From assembly GCA_032622095.1 (NCBI GenBank), contig CP136063.1, positions 215,407,982 through 215,471,981 on the forward strand: a DNA stretch of 64,000 bases, written 5' to 3'. Below, piece by piece: positions 1-10,482 of the stretch. Source of the DNA: Siphonodentalium dalli. Its lineage: Eukaryota; Mollusca; Scaphopoda; Gadilida; Siphonodentaliidae. Each line of letters opens with the position of its first letter. The first letter of the stretch is position 1. The notes under the pieces are model-generated. The model did no database searches, was not told the origin of the DNA, and saw nothing but the letters and a program-made list of their open reading frames with translations. The translations under genes and the position numbers were made by a program.

Positions 1-35
1 TACATAGTCCGACATGCGTGCACGAACTCGGCGAG

Positions 36-290
36 ATAGTTTAGTTTAGTCTATTGGGGGTTTATCGCAGTTTCAGTTGTTGACCATATCACTACATTGT
101 CAGTTTTAAAGGCGGAGAACAGGACACGTATAATATTTAACTCACTCCACCGCACGTAGAAACCACAGATCATTCGAAGAACAACTAACAAACTTGCACA
201 GATACACGAATCATTTACCTTCCCTGGATCGAAAATCAGCACTTATCTTGGTTAGTACTATAGCTTCGCGATCAATGAACGACCTATGTT
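36..290 (-). mobile_element. Degenerate tRNA-derived SINE (tail and body)
   Basis: Read on the minus strand, this matches the body and tail of the better copy at 43711-43985. Shared pieces are the tail with GGGGTTTATCG and ATATCAC, a central stretch around 'TGCACA(G)ATAC', and the 'GTGGTTTC' core near 150-165. The tRNA-like head beyond about 230 has decayed and no box B can be read with confidence. Overlapping short open frames are not genes. Confidence 0.5.
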
Positions 291-1683
291 GTCATAATGC
301 GCTATTCACCTCACCAAATGAGCAACGGGATTCTCTAATTGCAACTGCATGTTTTTGTGTTCTCTATAGTACATGTATGTGTTGTCGCTATGATGTGTCG
401 CTATTTACCTTACACGTTACAAGTCACAATCTACAAGCCGAACCTCTCTATAATAGAGACCTTTCGCATAATCACGATTACGATAACGGATATTGACAAT
501 ATCCTTCCAGTATACGGTCAAAAATTATATCTTTACGCACAGGGATTCTTATGTCAGACGAAATATACCCAACGCTGTTTAATTATGTGCAGATGTGTCA
601 AGAATGTGCCACCGGTCCTGCATGGGGACGCTCTAACATTGTCCGTATGATGCATAACACACGGATAAGAACATGGGATCTGAAAGAGACACACATTACT
701 TTTTCCATCGAATAAATGTGTATATCTGACTATAGTGGGGCATATTCCGTCTCACAAATTAACTATCGTATGTTAGTAAGTAAGTCCACCTTACCAGGAC
801 AATATATCCTATCCGTAATCGTAATAATGATTTTGCGAAAGGTCTCTATTATGTTTACCGATCCGTGGGAAAAGTGACAAATTATTAGATTTGATCTGAA
901 CACCGAAGTCCACAAGTCGTTTTTGTAATATGAATTGTACGAGTTAAATCAAAATGTGATCGTGACATCCGACTTATTTGTGGTCTAACTATACGTGCTG
1001 TTCCTCGTGTAAAGCACAATTATCCCAACGGCTTTTCTCCAATAGATTGTGATGAATTCGATTTGAAATATTGGAAATGTTAGCCATATGAGCATGTTCA
1101 CTTACGCTTTGGTAGTAATCTTTAAAACATTCGATAAGTTTAAACATATGAATTGTAGCCTGTGGAAATAAACTCGTGATCGAGTCTTTATCGGCGCCAA
1201 TATCTGTTTGAAAGTAGCAAGAAGAGTGTCTGTGAATTGGAAGGGAATCGATATTTAATTCATAGAAACAGACGTGTCAGCAGCACCCACACATGTTAGA
1301 AACACGAATAAAGCAGTTACAACCTACAGGTGTAATTTGTACTCAGTTGGAATTGACAGGTGTGTGCGAATCCTACAACTCAATCACCAAGTATCAAATA
1401 TAAATTCCAAGTAGATCGTGCTGTGCACACCGTGACATGAACGAAGCGAACTTTGCTGATTCTAAATGCGCGCTTTCTGTTGCGTGTTCGGTGCGAAGAG
1501 ATGAATTTCTAATGAAGAAATATTCGTGATTACATCACATTTCGTGAAGTAGCTTCAGAAGATGATGAGACCATGGACGGAGCGTTGGAATACTAGGGCG
1601 ATAAGCTGTGGGCTACGTCACGAGATCTGGCCAGCACTCAAAGAAACGGGAGCTCCTAGCTGCATGGGATCACGTGTAATATC
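291..1683. other. Unannotated AT-rich stretch
   Basis: No coding region, RNA gene, tandem repeat or clear inverted repeat was recognised. Short open frames on both strands have no protein-like pattern. Confidence 0.5.
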
Positions 1684-2290
1684 TTGGTGAGACAAGTACT
1701 CTTATTCTGTGTGATTAACAAGCCTGCAAATAGTGTGTCTGTCATTTGCAGACTGATGTCCCCAGATGGTGAATTTAGTGACGCTATCCCACACAGCCGG
1801 CTAGCATCACCAAATTCACCCTATGTGTGCCTCATTATGCTTAGGCCTCATCTTCTGGGAAGTATCTATAGTTTGAAATTAATATTGTTTTAGTTAAATT
1901 TTCCCTTCTGGGAAGTTTCTATATGCCCTAATTTGTAGAAGATAAAATGCATAATCGATGTGACTAATGGGTGAACATCACCAACTTCAACTGGGGAACC
2001 TCACTATGATCATAGGTCTACCATAGCAGTTGGGGCCTAATCATACTGAAGTTCACAGAAGGTGAATATGGTGACGCTAGCCCTCTGTGCGGGATAGCGT
2101 CAATAAGTTCACCATCTGGGGACCTCATTCTGCAAATGTCAGACACACTATTTGCATGCTTGGTAATTGCGCCAGTTAAATTAATTCAGTTTCTCATTTA
2201 TTCCAGACTATATACGCCTTGTACCAATGATTTCCGGAATAACATGATTATTATGAGCATGCTACCTTCTTGTGATTGTATCAGTGTCTG
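1684..2290 (+). repeat. ~160-bp satellite unit split by a TIR element
   Basis: The sequence before 1718 (…TTCTGTGTGATT) and after 2163 (ATTGCGCCAGTTAAATTAAT…TTATTCCAGACTA…) together form one unit of a degenerate repeat. Related units lie at 3630-3687, 4461-4705, 6650-6712 and 7343-7870. Landmarks are TCTGTGTGATT, GCGCCAGTCAAATGAATTCAG, TTATTCCAGACTA and GGAATAACAT. The unit is continuous in the copy at 7343-7470, so the element between was a later insertion. Confidence 0.7.
1718..2163. mobile_element. MITE with ~100-bp terminal inverted repeats
   Basis: The left arm (1719-1822) and right arm (2061-2163) are inverted copies at roughly 85-90% identity, starting CAAGC(C/A)TGCAAATAGTG. The centre holds no coding frame. 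The insertion site is a satellite unit, and ATT (or TA) is present on both sides as a possible target duplication. A fragment of the same family is at 10676-10765. The transposase superfamily cannot be assigned because the target duplication is ambiguous. Confidence 0.75.
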
Positions 2291-2360
2291 GAGTGTCTGG
2301 TATCTATACGTGTGTGGTAACTGTGTGAATCGTCATATTCTTCTCACCATAACAATTATC

Positions 2361-2378
2361 TGACGTCACATGACGTCA
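2361..2378 (+). promoter_or_regulatory. Paired CRE-like palindromes
   Basis: Two copies of TGACGTCA start at 2361 and 2371, 10 bp apart (one helical turn). TGACGTCA is the known CREB/ATF consensus. No adjacent gene is visible, so any function is inference. Confidence 0.3.
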
Positions 2379-2813
2379 TGACTGTCAATCCGAAATTCAA
2401 TGGTTACTTGTATTTTATTACATATCTATCAACGTAATTCGCATGATCGCACGAGTTTCCAGGCGTGTGATAATTCTCAGAATCGCACTAGTGCAATCTG
2501 TCGACGGAACTATTTGATTCATTGTTGTTAGACTGCTTCTCGTCGTTACTATTGTACTTTTTAAACGCAACCCACTTGCCGAAATCGCAGCGCTCTGATT
2601 GGGTTATATTTTTGGGAAATCTTATCAGAATTTAATTTCAAACGCATCATTTAAAGCTGGGTCAAGGTCACTCGCGGATAGACGGGCTCCCTGTCTGATT
2701 GTTGCGTTAACCCTAAAATGCCGTTAAAACTCAATTAAATTCACATTTCTGTACCGGAGATGTACGATTGTGAGTCAACTTACTATGATATGGAGATATG
2801 TAATAAAAATAGA

Positions 2814-2967
2814 ACCGCATGAGTGTCTGGATTTTGACGAATTATCGCACTCGATTTGTTGGCGGAACGCGATACCACTCATGCGGGACTGCGTCCCGCA
2901 CTCGAGGTATCGCCTCGCCAACAAATCTCGTGCGATAATTTCGTCAAAATCCAGACACTAATGCGGT
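2814..2967. repeat. Imperfect palindrome A with same-direction CTCG sites
   Basis: Two arms of about 70 bp fold back around a GCGGGACTGCGTCCCGC centre (2883-2899). The outer 35 bases of each arm are nearly perfect complements. The mismatches concentrate at CTCG words that read the same way on the plus strand in both arms (2850-2853; 2901-2904, 2914-2917 and 2927-2930). No coding content. Confidence 0.85.
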
Positions 2968-3127
2968 TTCACGTAGATGGGGTTAGACATCGATATATTT
3001 GTAATACATGTGAAACTATGAAACACAATTTTCAATAAAACAGACGGAAAACAATACACATGTTGACACAAAAGCGTTACTATGCCCGCCCCCACCCAAC
3101 TGTTGATTGTATACTGTAAAAATAAAT

Positions 3128-3450
3128 GTTCGGTTTTGAACACTAAAATTGCAACAGATATTGAACGCGTTCATGTGTTCAATCTTAAACACTTGTGTTC
3201 AAATATGTTAACACTAGCGTTCAAATTTTCCGTAACACTGGTGTTCAGATCTTAACGCCAGCGTTCATCTTATAACACTAGTGTTCAACACACCGGTGTT
3301 CAATAAGGTTAACACTAGTGTTTAATATTTGAACGCCTAATGATGTTCAGAACACATGCAACAGATATTAAACGCTAAATTAGCGTTCAAATTGGCAATT
3401 TTGAACACTAGTGTTAAGATTTTTGTAATAATTGTGAACGCTGACGTTAG
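3128..3450. repeat. Array of short AACACTAGTGTT palindromes
   Basis: About a dozen irregularly spaced copies of a 10-14-bp palindromic word related to GAACACTAGTGTTC (variants GAACGCTAGCGTTC and ACACCGGTGT) fill this stretch. The phrase GCAACAGATATT(G/A)AACGC occurs twice in direct orientation, suggesting expansion by local duplication. No coding frame. Confidence 0.75.
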
Positions 3451-3629
3451 CAGGAGGTAAATACTGATGTTCAACGCAACCATAAACTAGAATGGAATAT
3501 ATTTCATTACCGTAAATGTACCCCACGGGGAATAACCGTATATCCTTTTCATGACTGGAGTTTCCTGAAGTTTTGCGAAGACCCTGTGTCATTGCATTAT
3601 TATAATCCGCAATCTCTCTATTATTTCAA

Positions 3630-3687
3630 GTACATGCGTGTCAAATGTGTGTATACGTGTAGTAAGTCGTCTTGTTCTGTGTGATTC
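3630..3687 (+). repeat. ~160-bp satellite unit, left part
   Basis: Carries ATGTGTGTATACGTGTAG, GTCGTCTTGTTCTGTGTGATTC and matches the unit at 7480-7570. It is interrupted at its 3' side by the element at 3688-4447 and resumes near 4461. Confidence 0.65.
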
Positions 3688-4447
3688 TACCCCTGGTTAA
3701 GTGGTCCTGCTGATATGCTATGATGCTGGTAGAGCAAACTGATACTGTTAAGAAAATGTACCGTTATTATTTCTGAAGTTGTCATTTTCGTGCATGGTTT
3801 TTGGTTAATTTGAACGAATGGAAGAACAACCATTATATGAATGAAACATTCAAGAACCAAGATACTTTAAAATATTACAACAATAACTGAGCTGCATGGT
3901 GCTTTCAAAACAACAGGAATAACCATTATAGATTATAATCGGTTTGCAACAACCAACACACCCATTATTAAGATATTTTATAACATACATGTTTTTGAAT
4001 GTATTATACACATAACGGCTTTTCCTCGATTCTTTCAGATTAGACAAACACCACGAAAAGGACAAAAAATAATGGTAAGTTTTCTTAACAGCATCATAGC
4101 AAATTAGCAGGATCCACCAACATCATAGCAAATCAGCAGGATCCACCAACATCATAGCAAATCAGCTGGACCCACCATCATCATAGCAAATTAGCAGGAC
4201 CCACCAACATCATAGCAAATTAGCAGGATCCACCAACATCATAGCAAATCAGCTGGACCCACCAACATCATAGCAAATTAGCAATATCCACCAACAGCAT
4301 AGCAAATTAGCTGGACCCACCAACATCATAGCAAATTAGCAGGATCCACCAACATCATAGCAAATCAGCTGGAACCATCAACGTCATAGCAAATTAGCAG
4401 GACCCACCAACATCATAGCAAATTAGCAGGACCACTTGACCAGGGAT
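3688..4447. mobile_element. TIR element with minisatellite in its right arm
   Basis: The left end reads CCCTGGTTAAGTGGTCCTGC. The right end is its inverted counterpart GCAGGACCACTTGACCAGGG. Arms extend inward at least 150 bp through GTTAAGAAAATGTACC and a TTTTCGTG segment. The right arm contains a ~29-bp minisatellite at 4081-4433 made from the terminal segment itself. Relatives are at 32665-33420, 46115-46900, 49519-49780, 49836-50360 and a right end at 51710-51745. Target duplication is unclear, although ATTCTAC occurs on both sides. No coding capacity, so non-autonomous. Confidence 0.75.
4081..4433 (+). repeat. ~29-bp minisatellite, about 12 copies
   Basis: The unit is ATCATAGCAAATTAGCAGGA plus CCACCAAC, with TTAGCAGGA/TCAGCTGGA alternation between copies. 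One to two copies of the same word form the end of the parent TIR element elsewhere (for example 50280-50345), so the array is an in-place expansion of a transposon end. Confidence 0.9.
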
Positions 4448-4460
4448 GAATTCTACCATG

Positions 4461-4705
4461 CAGTCTAATGAATTCAGTTTCTCATTTATTCCAGACTACG
4501 CCATGTGCCACTGATTTCCGGAATATCATGAATAATTTGATACTATATATGGACCAGACCATTATATAACTGAATGTGTGTAAATGCGTATAGTCAGTTA
4601 TCGTGTTCTCTGCATTGTACCGGTCAAATTAATTCAGAATCATATTTATTCCAGAGCTGTTAGAGAGTTCAGAAATAGCATAATAATTTTGAGCTTGCTT
4701 TTGGG
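4461..4705 (+). repeat. ~160-bp satellite, about 1.5 units
   Basis: Two TTATTCCAGA landmarks about 158 bp apart, each followed by a diverged GATTTCCGGAATA(A/T)CATGA-like segment. Continues the array interrupted at 3688. Confidence 0.6.
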
Positions 4706-5680
4706 GCTAGAATATTATTTAAACTTCACGTATGGGTGATTCTCCATTAAATGAACAATTTCGTCCAGAAAATTCTGGGGAAAAAAGGTTTGTCACATGC
4801 CGATGAATGTTATGTGAGTATGTAGCACAGATATTGGTGACCACGAAAATGACATTTGGAAAAATTATAGGGCCAGGTCAAGGTCAATCAAGGTCGTTCA
4901 TTACAGCATGTGCCAATGACGTTTTTTGGGGTTGAATCAGGGCAACGTCATTGTCAAATTCGCCCTTTCTCCAAAACTTGTTGACATGTGCCTTTTAATA
5001 GTTGGATTATCGTTATGAGTATATATTGTGTGAGTAGCCGATGATGTGTCCGCCCAAACGACGTATTGCGTAGCTCCGCGGGTTGAGACGTCTATGAGAT
5101 ACAGCCATTTGAATATACGTGGTGGAAATTGATGTGCTTTGTGGGCGTGACTTAGAGTTCAAACTCTCTAAAGGTCAACGAATACAGCGTTCAGATATGA
5201 TAATTGGAAACAGATTTTGATCGCATAAAAGGCGATTCCTATCAAGTCGGGCATGCCCTGGTCCCTCGTACACTTGGTTTGACTCCAAACGATCGAGGAA
5301 CTCTGATGTAGACAACGTGAACATACGTCAATCAAATTCTGTTCCCCAAGGGGTTCGCCAAATTTGCAATGATAATTTAGAGTAGAAAACATTGTCGATG
5401 GATTTCTCTTACATGTTTCAAGATATTGAACTGAAATTTGGTATTTAGGGGTTTCTCGGTGCGCTCAATCAGATAGAATTGTCAGTGTGATATTCTGATG
5501 GTCCAAAATGTGTATTTTGACGCCGTTGCTATAACACACGAGCCGGAAATCGCCCCGCAGGCAGAACGATTGTTGAAAAGTACGGAAATAATTGACTTTT
5601 CAAACTGTCACCTGCTTCTCACTGAGACTGTTTGATGTAAACGTCAATCCATTTAGAGAATTCGTTAGATTCCGTTGATC
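4706..5680. other. Unannotated stretch
   Basis: No gene, RNA or repeat structure was recognised. The 74-codon minus-strand frame at 5168-5392 has no motif or protein-family resemblance. Confidence 0.45.
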
Positions 5681-5681
5681 A

Positions 5682-5727
5682 CCCCCCCCCCCCCCACCAC
5701 CACTCATTCACTCACCCCCCCCCCCCC
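5682..5727 (+). repeat. Two poly-C runs
   Basis: C14 at 5682-5695 and C13 at 5715-5727 are separated by an A/C/T-rich spacer. Similar runs occur at 12298, 39532, 59004 and 60092, with a poly-G run at 14099. Lengths of such runs are error-prone in assemblies. Confidence 0.9.
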
Positions 5728-5860
5728 GATTTTATATAAACGCACTAAAACTAATTCATATGTCATATTTGTTCTTTTTATTTACACCCAGATCATCCCT
5801 TAACATGTTTTATTTGTTAGATCGTGTTTGCGTCTCTGGATATTTCAAAATTAAAATTGC

Positions 5861-6258
5861 GTCATCACCCAAACAGAAGGAGTGTTTGGGTAATGACGCG
5901 TTTGGGTAATGACGATTTTCGTTTCAGCGTGCTCTTATATTTTGAATATCCATCACCTTTGAAAATGAACTAGTTTATGAACAAACAACCGCTGCGAGCT
6001 TTCGAAATAAACTTTTAATCGTTCGCCTACAGCATGTAACATTCAAATTATCTGCGTTTGTGTAATGACGCTGAATAAACATACGCTAGCGATTTCTAGT
6101 TTCAAAGGTTGATTTTGAAAAATTATTCAAGGAAACATAACCTGGGTTTATTTTTTCTAGACATTAAAGGATATTTACTCCACGATGCAACCATAGATAT
6201 GAACAAGCTATGTTTCTGGTGAAAATATCAGCCGTCTTTATCGTGCGTTTGGGTAATG
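5861..6258. repeat. Cluster of GTTTGGGTAATGACG words
   Basis: Copies at 5884-5897, 5900-5913, 6056-6069 (one change) and 6247-6258 (truncated) on the plus strand, and an inverted copy at 5861-5874. The sequence between them is not repeated, so this is a motif cluster rather than a simple tandem array. Confidence 0.6.
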
Positions 6259-6649
6259 GTTCTATATAACGGGACATGCTTTTGGAAGACTTCACATGCT
6301 TTCCACTAACTAAATATTTTATTTCATAAAAATTATACGAATTGCATGGCGTTCAGTGCAAAATTCCGCACAAGAATATTAATTGGTTTAAAGATAAATC
6401 GTTCGGTGGCGAATGGGAACAATCAGGGAAGTTGAATGCCTTTGATTTGGGACATGCTGTTTCGGGGTACGTAGCCTGTAATATACACATGGCATATATG
6501 TTGTCACACGTCCATACTAAACCCGAAATGTATCTAATAAATGCCTGTATCGTGAGCTACAAGATCATTACCATCACTTTTATGTATGGTGGCCATTGTT
6601 TTTCATAGGATGAACTAATAACGCAGGACATGGGTTTGCTCGTTTACGG

Positions 6650-6712
6650 GAGAATCACCCGTATGTCAAATGTGTGTATAATGCATGTTTTTCTGTCGTC
6701 TTCTTCTGTGTA
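6650..6712 (+). repeat. ~160-bp satellite unit, left part
   Basis: Contains CCGTATGTCAAATGTGTGTA and GTCGTCTTCTTCTGTGTA, matching 3630-3687 and 7470-7510. It is interrupted by the fold-back element that starts at 6713. Confidence 0.65.
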
Positions 6713-7342
6713 TGGTGTCCTGTTTCCGCCACATACTTGTTTACGCTTCCTTCGTTTGGTTTATTCGTTTCCTTCAGTTACGTCGCGGCGAAGCAAGCGA
6801 AATAATCTCAATTATTTCGGTTCCTTCGCCACGAAGGAACCGAAGGAAGCGAAAACATAAAACGAAGCAAGTGAAAATATCAAACGACGAAAGCGAAAAA
6901 AACATCATTGTTATTTCGCTTGCTTCGTTTGGTTTTTCGCTTCTTTCGGTTCCTTCGCGCGACATTTTGTTGTTATTAAGTTCGCTTTCGGCGGTTCCAT
7001 CGCTTGCTTCGCCAAGTATCGAAGCAAGCGAAGGAACCGCCGAAACCCAACAACAACAACAACCAAGAAACAAGTTTTTCTTGGTTCTTGCATGGTTGTT
7101 GTTGTTGTTATGTTTCGGCGGTTCCTTCGCTTCGAAAGCATGAGAAGGAACCGCCGAAAACGAAAAAACCAAAACGAATCAAGCGAAATAACAATGATGT
7201 TTTTTCGCTTTCGTCGTTTGATTTTTTCGCTTCCTTCGAAATCCTTGAGATTATTTCGTTTGTTTCGCGCGAAGGAACCGAAGCAAGCGAAAAAACCAAA
7301 ACGAAGGAAGCGAATAAACGAAATCGCGGAACCAGTACACCA
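6713..7342. mobile_element. 630-bp fold-back element 1 (multi-hairpin)
   Basis: Almost the whole element is one imperfect palindrome with ~315-bp arms centred near 7076. The ends are TGGTGTCCTGTTTCCGCC and its inverted relative GCGGAACCAGTACACCA. Each arm is built from repeated GAAGCAAGCGAAGGAACCG-type words and their reverse complements, so it can also form smaller hairpins. It sits in a satellite unit flanked by CTTCTGTGTA and CATCTGTGTG, a probable 10-bp target duplication with two changes. The ~130-150-codon open frames here come from the repeat composition, not from genes. The length and ends resemble the element at 42395-43026. Confidence 0.85.
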
Positions 7343-7870
7343 CATCTGTGTGATTGCGCCAGTCAAATGAATTCAGTGTTTCCTTTATTCCAGACTATAC
7401 ATCTTCTGACAGAGCGTTCCAAAATAACATAATTATTATTGCAGAACAGAATGTTATCTAAACTACACGTATATCAAATATTTGTATATACGTGTAGTCG
7501 GTCATCTTCTTCTGTTTGATTGAGCCAGTCAAATGAATTCAGTTTCTCGTTTATTCCAGACAGGGTTCTATATAAACTAGATGCACGTGTATACATATGT
7601 CACACATGTAGAGTCAGTCGTCTTGTTCTGTGTTATTTTACAAGTCAAATCAATTCAGATTCTATTAATTCCATATATACTGCGCCTTCTGTCAGAGTAC
7701 TAAGAAATTACATTAGTATATGATTAGTATATGAGCATGCCAGAGACCAAGGTTTAAAATAAACTACATGTACACGTATGTCACATGCATGCAGTCAGTC
7801 GTCTTGTTTTGTGTACTTCTACCAGTTTCTCATCTATTTCAGACTACAATTATACACCTTCTACTTTAAA
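7343..7870 (+). repeat. ~160-bp satellite, about four units
   Basis: TTATTCCAGAC-type landmarks near 7384, 7546, 7663 and 7830 give spacings of about 162, 117 and 167 bp. Units share CAGTCGTCTTGTTCTGTGT, CAGTCAAATGAATTCAG and a TCTGACAGAG segment. Divergence between units is high, so the array is old. Confidence 0.75.
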
Positions 7871-8049
7871 TGTACTTTATTGTAAATTCATTTAAAATTG
7901 GATTAGGGATCAGTTTTTATCACAATTGCAGCTGTCACTTTTCCCAAACACAATCGTTTACATTAATTTAAACAAGATGAAAGAGAATACATAAATGATG
8001 AAGTTACATATATTAGGCCACCAAAATACGAATTCCACCAATAACACGG

Positions 8050-8480
8050 AAATAACATGACTACTTTGAGCATGCATGTTATATATAGGGCCCACGGTGC
8101 TATATATAATCTACACGTGTGTCATTACGCGCGCCGCGTGTATACTAATGTACAAAGTCTTGTTTCGCCTGGGCGCTGCCATGGCGCATGGGGGGTCTAT
8201 TTATATAATGTTAATTATTGGGACACATTAAAAGTTGTAGTGCGGCCCCAAGGCCGAGATGTAGTGCGACCCCGAGGCCGAGCCCCGTAAAAGGTGTAGT
8301 TGAGAATTTCAATTTCGTTTATTGGCGTTTACATTATGTCAATAATGTTGACTTTTGATTTGTGATCAGCTATGCCAATTACAAATAACAGAAATGAAAA
8401 AGCTTCTATAATTACAATCATGGGTATATAATATATGATCTTGAGCGCGTTACCATTTCTGACTATGGTTTTCTTGTATT
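8050..8480 (+). repeat. Dispersed repeat, copy 1 of 3
   Basis: Shares with 32190-32595 the segments CGCGTGTATA, 'AGGCCGAG…GTAAAAGGTGTAGTTG' and 'GGGTATATAATATATGATC' followed by GAGCGCGTTACCATTTCTGA. The last part also matches 34745-34935. The GTAGTGCGGCCCCAAGGCCG phrase is duplicated in tandem near 8240-8285 only in this copy. No ends or target duplication found. Confidence 0.6.
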
Positions 8481-8578
8481 AATATAGTCGGCCACACCAC
8501 ACCGTTCGCCGCTGATCCACCTCGATATGTGCTGAACTAATTACGGGGCACTGCGTGTTTAAGTATGAGGTGCATTAA

Positions 8579-8689
8579 CCCTTTCAGTGCCAAGTCAGAT
8601 TTTTGTATCAACCCAGATTTCCTTGATCATTTTTCAAATTTATTGATTATAATAATGTGATACATTGATGGAAAGAGCTCTAAGAGCTA
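8579..8689 (+). mobile_element. Half copy of TTAA palindromic MITE
   Basis: Starts TTAA|CCCTTTCAGTGCC and matches the left arm of the complete element at 18980-19186 up to its GAGCTCTAAGAGCT centre, where it stops. The right arm is replaced by an unrelated MITE body that continues to 8985. Confidence 0.8.
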
Positions 8690-8692
8690 ATT

Positions 8693-8985
8693 GTTAGGAC
8701 ATAAAATAAAAAACATCCATTACCCTGCAGGGAGCCCCACACATATATAGAAGCATATAGAAGAGTGTCGTCTGCTCATGTTTGTCTGGGGCTATGTATG
8801 GGTGAAATTATAAAATTGTTAAAGAATACAAGAAAAAATTATTAAAATTGTAAAAAATTGTTAGGCCAATGCATTCTCTTATATATGCGAGGCGACCTAT
8901 GGTCGACTCGCATATATAAGAGAATGCATTGGCACAGGGTAAAAAAAATCCCGACTTACGACTGGATTTGATATGGCGGGTCACA
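8693..8985 (-). mobile_element. Truncated MITE (type B, hairpin-bearing)
   Basis: Matches the reverse complement of 35051-35300 and also the same-orientation right end of that element, ending GGCGGGTCACA|TA. It includes the 69-bp hairpin module at 8865-8933. The opposite TIR is missing and the sequence abuts the half element at 8579-8689. Confidence 0.75.
8865..8933. repeat. 69-bp hairpin module
   Basis: A near-perfect palindrome with arms GCCAATGCATTCTCTTATAT… meeting at CCTATGG. The same module recurs at 23572-23640, 35353-35421, 48291-48359 and 48439-48507, and as halves at 25935-25967 and 35101-35135. All full copies keep GAGTCGACC on one arm against GAGGCGACC on the other. Confidence 0.9.
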
Positions 8986-9019
8986 TATATGAACGCAAGT
9001 TATGAGGAGTACCAGGACT

Positions 9020-9290
9020 AATTTTATATAGTCTTCAGGATAAACTAACATGATTTGATGTTTATGGTCTGACATCGCGCCTCCCATATACATTTGCCTT
9101 ATGGCTTCACTTTAATTTGTCTGCAACTTGATGCCAGCGATATATCAATGTTGTCTCGTCTGACGTAAGGATTTCATCAAACGTGGCCAAACAAATCGTT
9201 ATGTCTGTGAGAAACAACACTGTCGACCAACGAACTTGTTATTAAAGATGTAGACAATCTAATTTTACAACCTCGTCATCATTATTCTAG
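9020..9290 (+). repeat. ~270-bp direct repeat, left copy
   Basis: Matches 10211-10482 with moderate divergence: GATAAACTAACATGATTTGA, ATGCCAGCGATATATCAA, CTCGTCTGACGTAAG and ACAATCTAATTTTACAA appear in the same order in both. The copies flank about 920 bp. They could be a local duplication or very degraded LTR-like ends, but no primer-binding or polypurine site was seen. Confidence 0.7.
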
Positions 9291-9785
9291 CATATCCTTC
9301 TTGACCATTTATTTTGATACAAATAAAAAGAAAATATAGATGTTAAGTTCGCTAAGTATATTGCTCATTTAGGTAACATTACATTTTGGTACGAATAAAA
9401 TGGACTGAACCGTGCACATGAAAGTACGCACAAGAGCTCACAGGACTGGAATGAGTGTTACATGATCTTTTTGTCACAAATATCGAACAAAAGTGGTTCT
9501 GGTAATCTGGTAATATAAAAGCCAAATTATCAAAACTACGTGGTTATTATTAAATCCAAATTTAATTTTGTCAAACAGATTTGGTTGTAAATACAACCAC
9601 TTGTGGTTGATTTTGATCATAACCAAATATCTTTCCAAAATGTTAAAATTGTAAACCCCCCAAAAAACCTAACCAATTCTTACCGATCTATAATATGGAG
9701 CGCGCTGAATAAACCGAATCGGTATTAGAACTCATTTCGGCATCATCAATCTTCAGACGACGGGACGTGAATACATATGCTGTGG
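9291..9785. other. Unannotated stretch
   Basis: AT-rich sequence with no recognised gene or repeat, apart from short GGTTGT/ACAACC words near 9585-9610. Confidence 0.4.
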
Positions 9786-10010
9786 AGCTCCGTGGTCCAG
9801 TGGTTAGCGTGTAAACACATCGATATCGCGTCCCGGCCATTGAGTCTCCACACAGCAGTGGCTTGGCCGCTTTGAGCGACGAGCAATTGTCGGATTGCTC
9901 GCCGTTTCAAAACCCGCGCCAAGTTGGGACCCTTGAGCAAGGTCGCTATATATTACTGTGTCGGCTTCGCATCACTCATGCGTTAAAAGAGTACCAGTCA
10001 GCTTGTCATA
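9786..10010 (+). mobile_element. Probable degenerate tRNA-derived SINE
   Basis: The start, GCTCCGTGGTCCAGTGGTTA, resembles a tRNA box A region, with a weak box B-like CCGTTTCAAAACCC near 9901. The body has TTGGGACCCTTGAGCAAGG and a distal AAAGAGTACCAG, an order familiar from invertebrate SINE bodies with a '…GGGCAAGGCACT…GGGTACC' pattern (general knowledge). It lies between the two 270-bp direct repeats. Confidence 0.45.
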
Positions 10011-10210
10011 CTGATGAGTATCAGAGCATGTTCTGATAAGTATATTTGCAATGGCTGCAGCCGGTTCATTGGTTGGCTTGTACACATGACTAGGGTAATA
10101 TTGTACCAAGCGTGTTAGAGCAAGTGCTTGGTTAATCGCTATATAAAACTGGTCATCATTATTATTATACTGGGGTACATCTGAACGAATAGTCATGCGG
10201 AATAAGAGAA

Positions 10211-10482
10211 ATAATTAATCAAGTCTTCAAAAGGATAAACTAACATGATTTGATTTATATGGTCTGACGTCGCGCCGCCCATTTACTGCGGAGCTTACGT
10301 ATGTCTGTGACATGATGCCAGCGATATATCAAGGCTGGCTCGTCTGACGTAAGAATTCCATCAAACGTCTCCTAACAAATTAGGATGTCTGTGAGGGACA
10401 ACACTCTCGACAAACGAACGTGTTATTAAAGCTATAGACAATCTAATTTTACAAACATATAACCCCGTGATCATTATTTCTA
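10211..10482 (+). repeat. ~270-bp direct repeat, right copy
   Basis: Partner of 9020-9290 in the same orientation; see that entry. Roughly three quarters of positions agree by eye. Confidence 0.7.

Noticed and set aside
3691-4445. hAT assignment based on an 8-bp ATTCTACC flank
   Set aside because: The flanking match does not line up with the element ends consistently, and other family copies do not show it.
6685-7432. Overlapping 130-150-codon frames on both strands
   Set aside because: They lie in the 630-bp palindrome, and the frames are open because of its GAAGCAAGCG-type composition.
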